Assembly (NCBI GenBank): GCA_019239785.1
Contig: JAFAZM010000372.1
Coordinates: 1-6,093, forward strand
Source: Sphingomonadaceae bacterium
GTDB taxonomy: Bacteria > Pseudomonadota > Alphaproteobacteria > Sphingomonadales > Sphingomonadaceae
Reading direction: 5' to 3'
DNA length: 6,093 bases
The translations under genes and the position numbers were made by a program. Within the stretch, counting starts at the first letter, position 1. Every line of letters begins with the position of its first letter. Below the pieces are notes generated by a model that had not been told where the DNA came from, made no database searches, and saw only the letters and a list, made by a program, of their open reading frames with translations. Of the stretch, positions 1-6,093 are shown piece after piece.

Positions 1-616
1 GTACATCGGCCGCGACCGGATGGCCCGCCGCCTCCTGCGCGGCGATGGCGCGGCGATAATAATCGAGCGCGTGCGCCGCATTGTGCTGATCTTCGAAGAG
101 CCGGGCCGCCCTCGGGATGGCGAGCGGATCGTCGGGCGACAGCGCGATGACCTGGTCGAGCGCGCGATCCGCCTTGGCGAGGTCGCCCGCGGCCGCGGCG
201 AAGCGTGCCTGGTTGTCGTACAGCGCCAGCATCTGCGCCGCCGGCGCGGCGCCGGACGCGATCACCGCATCGACGCCGGCCGCCTGAAGCCGGGCATCAT
301 TGGTGCCGAGGCCGATCTGCAGCTGGGCCCGGCCGACGAGATATCTGGCATCGTTGCCGCGGGCCGCCGCCTGCGCCGCCGGCAGCGCGGCCTGCGCCGC
401 CGGCCAGTTGCTCGCCTGCGCCGCGTCGAGCAGCGGGGCGAGCGCGGCGCGCTCGGACCGGCTCAGACGATATTGCGCCAACTGAGGCTGGTTCGCCTGG
501 GTCTGCGCCTCGACCTGGCTGTCGGTCGTGGCGGGCCGCGAATAGACCGGCGGTTGCGCGACCGCCGGCGCCGCGACCCCGAGCGCCGCGGCCAGAGCGG
601 CCTTCGAGATCGACAT
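1..616 (-). CDS. tpr3: exported TPR-like protein, third copy of the array (5' part only; runs off the left edge)
   Basis: The frame is open from an ATG at 616-614 to the window edge, giving the first 205 codons. The protein begins MSISKAALAAALGVAAPAVA followed by Gln, a typical Sec signal peptide with a predicted cut after Ala20 (AVA|Q). A Gln-rich linker (QTQANQPQ) follows, then YRLSRSERAAL, the family motif, then the Ala-rich helical segment ASNWPAAQAALPAAQAAARG. Later parts (PDDPLAIPRAARLFEDQHNAAHALDYYRRAI) look like TPR helix pairs, with Ala at small-residue positions and paired aromatics. It aligns colinearly with tpr2, and the DNA blocks at 240-282 and 347-418 match tpr2 closely at a constant offset of 1361 bp. 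The start is supported by AGGA nine bases upstream. It lies 92 bp after tpr2 on the same strand. Likely periplasmic or secreted; function unknown. No catalytic motif is seen. Confidence 0.85.
   Translation of the reverse strand, partial: MSISKAALAAALGVAAPAVAQPPVYSRPATTDSQVEAQTQANQPQLAQYRLSRSERAALAPLLDAAQASNWPAAQAALPAAQAAARGNDARYLVGRAQLQIGLGTNDARLQAAGVDAVIASGAAPAAQMLALYDNQARFAAAAGDLAKADRALDQVIALSPDDPLAIPRAARLFEDQHNAAHALDYYRRAIAAQEAAGHPVAADV
240..282. repeat. Near-identical block in tpr3, partner of 1601-1643
   Basis: 43 bases match 1601-1643 in tpr2 in direct orientation with one difference (C265 versus T1626). The difference is synonymous or conservative at most (Val versus Met codon in VDAV/VDAM). 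The flanks at the same 1361-bp offset are also similar, for example 347-418 against 1708-1779 with six mismatches in 72. Confidence 0.9.
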
Positions 617-643
617 CGGAACGCTTCCTGGATCGATCCTCAT
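614..643 (-). promoter_or_regulatory. tpr3 start region, homologous to that of tpr2
   Basis: AGGA (629-626) lies nine bases before ATG (616-614). A second in-frame ATG sits at 643-641, exactly nine codons upstream, as in tpr2. The 18 bases at 614-631 match 1993-2010 at 15 positions, so the initiation region was duplicated with the gene. Confidence 0.75.
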
Positions 644-708
644 CTATCGGCGGCCCGGCGCGCGCGCCAGACCCGTCCGACGGGCAGGATCGGCGCAGGG
701 GCCGCCGG
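617..708 (-). other. Spacer between tpr2 and tpr3
   Basis: These 92 bases hold two short palindromes: CCCGT-CCG-ACGGG hairpin arms at 672-684, and the self-complementary GGCGCGCGCGCC at 657-668. Neither is followed by a T-run, so I do not call a terminator. The last 30 or so bases before tpr3 resemble the leader of tpr2. Confidence 0.6.
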
Positions 709-1995
709 TCAGCCCTGGCGGCTCGAGAGCCAGAGCAGCCAATATTGCGCGATATCGGCGCGCGGACCGCTGACCTGATGGAAGGCCGCCTCCGCCGGGC
801 CGCGTTGCCCGGCCAGCGCCAGCGCCTCGCCGAGCCGCAGATTGACGAGATTGGCGTCGACGCCGCCCTTCTGGATCGCGGCGCGGTACAGATCGGCCGC
901 CTGGGCATATTGGCCGTAACCGTAATAGGATTCGGCGAGCCTGAGCACCGCGGCGCCATCATGGCCGGCCATCGCCGCGGCGCGCTCGGTGTCGAGCGAG
1001 GTGCGGTCCGCCTGGATGCGGGGGTTGATCGCGGCGAGCCGTTCGCGCGCATAAGCGGCATTGGTGGTGATGAGGTTGCGGCTGAGCCCCTCTTCCAGCA
1101 CGCCCTTCACCTCGCCGATCGCGCGCACTTCGCCGGCGGCGTCCGCAAGCACGATGAAGTCCCGCTCGCCGGTCAACGCGCCCGCCGCGCGGATCAGTCG
1201 GTAGACGTCGAGCTTCATCGAGGGATCGGGAACGGATTCGCCGTAAATGGCGAGCGTATCGTGCCAGAGCGCCGGAGTCGGCGCCGCCGCGAGCCAGTCG
1301 CGCATCAAGGCCGCCGTCTGCGGCAGATGGTTGCGATAGGCGATCGTCGCCATCTCCTGCCGCCACTCGGTCGGGACCGGCTGATGCGCCGCCTGCGCCG
1401 CCTGCACCGCCTGCTGATAGACGGCGAGCGCGCCGGCCGGGTCGTGCGCCGCGTTGCGAATCTGGGCGTGACGCAGCACCCGGTTCGGATCGGCCGGGTT
1501 GAGCTGGTCGAGCTGGTTGGCGGCGCTTTCCGCCTTGGCGCTGTCGCCGGCCTGGACCGCGAACTGGAACTGGTTCGCGTAGAGGGTCGGCAGCAGATTG
1601 GCCGGCGCGGCGCCGGACGCGATCATCGCATCGACGCCGGCCGACTGGAGCTGAGTGTTGTTGAGGCCGACGCCGATCTGCACCTCGAACCGGCCAACGA
1701 GGAACTTGGCGTCGTTGCCGCGCGCCGCCGCCTGCGCCGCGGGAAGCGCGGCCTGCGCGGCCGCCCAGTTGCTCGCCTGGACGGCCTCGTTCACCGGCTG
1801 CAGCGCCTCCTGCTCCTGGCGGCTGAGGTGATATTGGGACTGGGGTTGCTGTTGCTGCTGCTGCTGATTCGCCTGGGTCTGCGGCCGCGGGTTGTTGACC
1901 GGGCTTCCGGACCTCGACGGCAGCTGCGCTGCGGCCGGCACGGCCGCCGCTGCAAGGGCCATGGAGGCGACCATGGCGGTCTTGGCAAAGGTCAT
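709..1995 (-). CDS. tpr2: exported TPR-like protein with poly-Gln linker (complete, 428 aa)
   Basis: Complete gene, ATG at 1995-1993 to TGA at 711-709. Residues 1-23 form a signal peptide (MTFAKTAMVASMALAAAAVP then AAA|Q). Residues 24-55 are a low-complexity linker rich in Gln, Asn and Pro with seven consecutive Gln (44-50). Then come the family motif YHLSRQEQEAL and an Ala-rich helical body. Two blocks are shared with tpr1: about residues 238-290 (PTPxxWxDxLxxY ... LDxxRLxRAAxALxGER) and residues 360-425 (YGQYAQAADLYRAAIQK ... GPRADIAQYWLLWL). They lie 122 residues apart in both proteins, so the two are colinear homologues. The YGQY block resembles a TPR helix pair. I chose the inner ATG because GGAG sits eight bases upstream; an in-frame ATG nine codons earlier lacks a Shine-Dalgarno. 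Stop-to-start distance from tpr1 is 23 bp, suggesting co-transcription. Probably periplasmic; role unknown, perhaps a protein-binding scaffold by analogy with TPR proteins. Confidence 0.9.
   Translation of the reverse strand: MTFAKTAMVASMALAAAAVPAAAQLPSRSGSPVNNPRPQTQANQQQQQQQPQSQYHLSRQEQEALQPVNEAVQASNWAAAQAALPAAQAAARGNDAKFLVGRFEVQIGVGLNNTQLQSAGVDAMIASGAAPANLLPTLYANQFQFAVQAGDSAKAESAANQLDQLNPADPNRVLRHAQIRNAAHDPAGALAVYQQAVQAAQAAHQPVPTEWRQEMATIAYRNHLPQTAALMRDWLAAAPTPALWHDTLAIYGESVPDPSMKLDVYRLIRAAGALTGERDFIVLADAAGEVRAIGEVKGVLEEGLSRNLITTNAAYARERLAAINPRIQADRTSLDTERAAAMAGHDGAAVLRLAESYYGYGQYAQAADLYRAAIQKGGVDANLVNLRLGEALALAGQRGPAEAAFHQVSGPRADIAQYWLLWLSSRQG
1601..1643. repeat. Near-identical block in tpr2, partner of 240-282
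   Basis: This is the tpr2 copy of the 43-base block (42 of 43 identical). It encodes the segment GVDAMIASGAAPAN, which in tpr3 reads GVDAVIASGAAPAA. Confidence 0.9.
1846..1866 (-). repeat. CAG/CAA triplet tract encoding seven Gln in tpr2
   Basis: Seven consecutive Gln codons (Gln44-Gln50): four CAG, then CAA, CAG, CAA. It lies in the linker between the signal peptide and the LSRQEQ motif. tpr3 has a Gln-rich linker here without the long run, and tpr1 has none, so this tract is a tpr2-specific expansion. Confidence 0.9.
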
Positions 1996-2022
1996 CGGAA
2001 AGTCTCCTGGTTTCATCATCAT
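1993..2022 (-). promoter_or_regulatory. tpr2 start region: three upstream ATGs overlapping the tpr1 stop, then Shine-Dalgarno and ATG
   Basis: Reading the - strand, ATGATGATG at 2022-2014 overlaps the tpr1 TGA (2021-2019). Then GGAG (2007-2004) precedes the likely ATG (1995-1993) by eight bases. The upstream ATGs are in frame with tpr2 but no purine-rich site precedes them. They may allow re-initiation by ribosomes finishing tpr1. Confidence 0.75.
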
Positions 2023-3290
2023 GTTGCGGCCGGGCGATGCGCCAGCCAGGTCAGCCAGTAATGCGCGAGATCGGCGCGGGGACCCGTCACAGCCTGCAGC
2101 GCCGCGGCGGCCTCCGGGCCGCGTCCGGCCAAAGCGAGCGCCGCGCCGAGGCGGCTGTTGATCAGATTGGGATCCTCGCCCTGCTTCTGCAGCGCCGCCG
2201 CATAGAGCGTCGCCGCCTCGGGATATTGGCCGTAGGCGAAGAAGGCGTCGCCGGCGGCGACCGCCTGGGCGCCCGTGCCGGCGGCGGCGCGGGTGCGCAG
2301 GCCCGGCAGCGCGGCCCGGCCCGCGGCCGCCTGCCGCGTCGCGGCCGCGACCGCGGCGGCGATCGCAGGCTTGCCCGGATCGAGCACGCCGCGGGCGACG
2401 CCTTCGTCGAGCAGCGCCTTGGCCTCGCCGTGCAGGCCGGCAGTGCCGAGCAGGCCGGCGAATTCGAGATATTCGCGCTCGCCCCCGAGCGCGTCGGCGG
2501 CGCGCATCAGCCGGCGGATGTCGAGCGCCAGCGCCGGATCGCTTGGCGCGAGGTCGCGATAGGCGAGCAAGGCGTCGCGCCAATTGACCGGAGTCGGATA
2601 GGCGGCGACCAGCTTCTGGCCGAACAGGATCGCCTGGGGCGCCACCTGCGGCGCCAGCGGCGGGGCGCCGTTGATCCGCTGGGTCGCGTCGAAGGCGACC
2701 GTGAGCGCACGGCGATAGACGCTTTCGGGCGCGGGCCGGCCCGCCGCCTCGGCGGCGTCGATGGCGCGGCCGAACAGCGACACCGACAGCAGCCGATCGG
2801 CGGCGCCGGTGACCGGGCTGCGCACCCGCGACTTGTACTGGGCGTAATCGGCGAGCGCCGCGACATTGTTCGGCTGCAGCTCGACGGTCCGCGCCATCAG
2901 CCGCTCGACCCGGGCCATGTCGTTGGCCGAATAGGCGCGCGACAATTGGTTCGCGAGCAGGCTGGGCAATTCCTCGGGCGTGGCGAGGCCGCTGTCGACG
3001 ATGGCGTCGACCGCCTGCGCCTGCGCCGCATAATCGCCGCGCGCGCGGGAGATTTCGAGCTGGTAATGGGCGATGGCGTAGCGCGCGTCGGCGCCGCGGG
3101 CGGCGGTGCGCGCGGCGGCTAGCGCAGCATCCTGAGCGGCCCGGTCCGGGCTCGCGGCGGCGGTCTGCAGCGCGGCGATCGCCGCCTGCTCCTCGCGGCT
3201 CAAGGTCAGCGGCCGGCCCGGCTGCTGTGCGGACAGGGATGCCGCTCCGACCACCAGCAACAACGCGGTCGCGGCCCTCACGAGCTTCAT
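2019..3290 (-). CDS. tpr1: exported TPR-like protein, first gene of the array (complete, 423 aa)
   Basis: ATG at 3290-3288 to TGA at 2021-2019. The N-terminus MKLVRAATALLLVVGAASLS is a clear signal peptide with Lys/Arg followed by a hydrophobic core; a cut after Ala21 (LSA|QQ) is likely. The mature protein starts with a short linker and the family motif LTLSREEQAAI. The body is Ala-rich and helical, with TPR-like units such as NDMARVERLMARTVELQPNN and, at about residue 353, YGQYPEAATLYAAALQK, followed by LINSRLGAALALAGRGPEA. It ends with GPRADLAHYWLTWL. It lacks the Gln-rich linker of tpr2 and tpr3 and is the most diverged copy. The start is set by GGAGG at 3303-3299, eight bases before ATG; a TTG 18 bases further upstream is in frame but has no such support. 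It is the promoter-proximal gene of the unit and is divergent from gyrA. Function is not known to me; a periplasmic role is inferred. Confidence 0.9.
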   Translation of the reverse strand: MKLVRAATALLLVVGAASLSAQQPGRPLTLSREEQAAIAALQTAAASPDRAAQDAALAAARTAARGADARYAIAHYQLEISRARGDYAAQAQAVDAIVDSGLATPEELPSLLANQLSRAYSANDMARVERLMARTVELQPNNVAALADYAQYKSRVRSPVTGAADRLLSVSLFGRAIDAAEAAGRPAPESVYRRALTVAFDATQRINGAPPLAPQVAPQAILFGQKLVAAYPTPVNWRDALLAYRDLAPSDPALALDIRRLMRAADALGGEREYLEFAGLLGTAGLHGEAKALLDEGVARGVLDPGKPAIAAAVAAATRQAAAGRAALPGLRTRAAAGTGAQAVAAGDAFFAYGQYPEAATLYAAALQKQGEDPNLINSRLGAALALAGRGPEAAAALQAVTGPRADLAHYWLTWLAHRPAAT

Positions 3291-3303
3291 GAAATACGCC
3301 TCC
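3288..3303 (-). promoter_or_regulatory. tpr1 Shine-Dalgarno and start
   Basis: GGAGG (complement of 3299-3303) is eight bases before the ATG at 3290-3288. This fixes the start just at the signal peptide (MKLVR) and not at the in-frame TTG at 3308. Confidence 0.85.
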
Positions 3304-3355
3304 ACCAAGCGAATCCGGCCCTCAAGGGCGGTCGGGCCGTGCCTTTAGCGGCATG

Positions 3356-3382
3356 GCGGGCCGCTTGCTAGGGCAAGCCCGC
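3356..3382. repeat. Nested inverted repeat upstream of tpr1
   Basis: Outer arms GCGGGC (3356-3361) and GCCCGC (3377-3382) enclose inner arms GCTTGC (3363-3368) and GCAAGC (3373-3378) with a TAGG loop. The outer and inner right arms overlap by two bases, so the two pairings compete. It lies about 65 bp before the tpr1 start. There is no T-run, so it is not a typical terminator; an operator or leader hairpin is possible. Confidence 0.5.
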
Positions 3383-3477
3383 TGAACGCCCCTTGAACTG
3401 CCCTGTGCCTAAGCCGATGCGATGCTTGGGCTTTGGGGTGGCGCTATCGGAAATCCTCCCTATCTAAGGACTTGCCT

Positions 3478-3507
3478 CGCGTGCGTGCGTGCGCGCGCGT
3501 GCGCGCG
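3478..3507. repeat. 30-bp alternating pyrimidine-purine (CG/TG) tract, Z-DNA-prone
   Basis: Fifteen consecutive dinucleotides are CG or TG with no break, the class of sequence known to flip to left-handed Z-DNA under negative supercoiling. It ends 88 bases before the gyrA start codon and sits upstream of the candidate -10 box. Whether it forms Z-DNA in the cell is inference. Confidence 0.85.
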
Positions 3508-3522
3508 GGGTGGCCTTGGCGG

Positions 3523-3551
3523 TCTCCATCCGCTAGGGCGGTCATCATAAT
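3523..3551 (+). promoter_or_regulatory. Candidate gyrA promoter
   Basis: CATAAT at 3546-3551 matches five of six bases of the sigma70 -10 consensus. At 17-bp spacing the -35 position holds TCTCCA (3523-3528), a poor match, so the promoter would be weak or activator-dependent. Transcription would start near 3558, leaving a leader of about 38 bases before the TTG start. Confidence 0.35.
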
Positions 3552-3555
3552 CGAA

Positions 3556-3571
3556 GGCGCTCCGGCGCTCC
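3556..3571 (+). repeat. Tandem 8-bp direct repeat in the gyrA leader
   Basis: GGCGCTCC occurs twice head to tail with no mismatch (3556-3563 and 3564-3571), between the candidate -10 box and the ribosome binding site. It could be an operator half-site pair or chance in GC-rich DNA. Confidence 0.6.
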
Positions 3572-3584
3572 ACTCAGACAGATC

Positions 3585-3595
3585 AGGAATCTCCA

Positions 3596-3598
<3 letters not shown>
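3585..3598 (+). promoter_or_regulatory. gyrA Shine-Dalgarno and TTG start
   Basis: AGGA at 3585-3588 lies seven bases before TTG at 3596-3598. The frame is closed upstream by TAA at 3548, and no ATG or GTG occurs between that stop and the TTG. Starting instead at the next Met (codon 22, at 3659) would leave only three residues before the conserved SYLDYAMS segment, so TTG is the best choice. Confidence 0.8.

Positions 3599-6093
<2,495 letters not shown>

Larger units (their letters stand above)
3291..3595. other. Divergent intergenic region between tpr1 and gyrA
   Basis: These 305 bases separate two genes transcribed away from each other, so both promoters should lie here. I see no convincing coding sequence in it. 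Reading from the tpr1 side it holds the tpr1 Shine-Dalgarno, a nested inverted repeat (3356-3382), a direct GATGC doublet (3416-3425), a 30-bp alternating CG/TG tract (3478-3507), a possible gyrA -10 box (3546-3551), a tandem octamer (3556-3571) and the gyrA Shine-Dalgarno. I could not find a sigma70-like -35/-10 pair with normal spacing for tpr1. Confidence 0.9.

Noticed and set aside
657..684. Transcription terminator between tpr2 and tpr3
   Set aside because: Short palindromes are present but no T-run follows on either strand, and such palindromes are expected by chance in DNA this GC-rich.
205..2061. Very long + strand open frame (618 codons) antisense to tpr2 and tpr3
   Set aside because: Its translation is Arg/Ala/Gly low-complexity typical of the complement of GC-rich genes. 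The opposite strand has signal peptides, Shine-Dalgarno sites and shared motifs.
2022..2583. Extension of the tpr2 frame upstream into tpr1
   Set aside because: The extra residues are Arg-rich shadow of tpr1. The signal peptide and Shine-Dalgarno place the start at 1995 (or at most 2022).
3311..3315. GANTC (CcrM-type) methylation site just upstream of tpr1
   Set aside because: Several other GANTC sites occur inside the genes of this window, so a single one here is not evidence of cell-cycle control.
3393..3421. gyrA promoter using TTGAAC (3393-3398) as -35
   Set aside because: At 17-bp spacing the -10 position is GATGCG, which does not resemble a -10 box.

Overview
The window is GC-rich chromosomal DNA from an alphaproteobacterium, most likely a member of the Sphingomonadales. 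The main evidence is the GyrA protein: the stretch after the catalytic core start (EGGFVPGRAYRKSAKIVGDV), the Pro-rich DPDPPASMRYTE active-site segment and the charged insertion in the C-terminal domain all match sphingomonad GyrA as I remember it. No database search was run.

The right 41% (3596 to the window edge) is the 5' part of gyrA on the + strand. It covers the breakage-reunion core, the tower, the coiled coil, the GyrA box and most of the beta-pinwheel; the last blade(s) and tail lie outside. It starts with TTG. It carries Ala where E. coli has Ser83, a position tied to quinolone binding.

The left half (1 to 3290) is a tandem array of three paralogous genes on the - strand, divergent from gyrA. 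All encode exported, Ala/Gln-rich, helical, TPR-like proteins of about 425 residues with an N-terminal signal peptide, a shared LSRxEQ motif just after it and, in the two complete copies, a shared C-terminal motif (YGQYxxAAxLYxAAxxK ... GPRADxAxYWLxWL). They run tpr1 (3290-2019), tpr2 (1995-709) and tpr3 (616 to beyond the left edge). Gaps are 23 and 92 bp and each gene has its own Shine-Dalgarno, so an operon is likely. tpr2 and tpr3 are much closer to each other than to tpr1, down to near-identical DNA blocks, which points to recent duplication or gene conversion. Their function is unknown to me.

Between the two transcription units lies a 305-bp divergent intergenic region. It holds a 30-bp perfectly alternating pyrimidine-purine tract (Z-DNA-prone), a nested inverted repeat, a possible gyrA -10 box (CATAAT) and a tandem 8-bp repeat in the gyrA leader. 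A Z-prone tract between divergent promoters, just upstream of a gene whose product controls supercoiling, is the most suggestive regulatory feature here. The least described coding feature is the exported TPR-like triplet. I see no RNA gene, CRISPR array, insertion sequence or phage feature.
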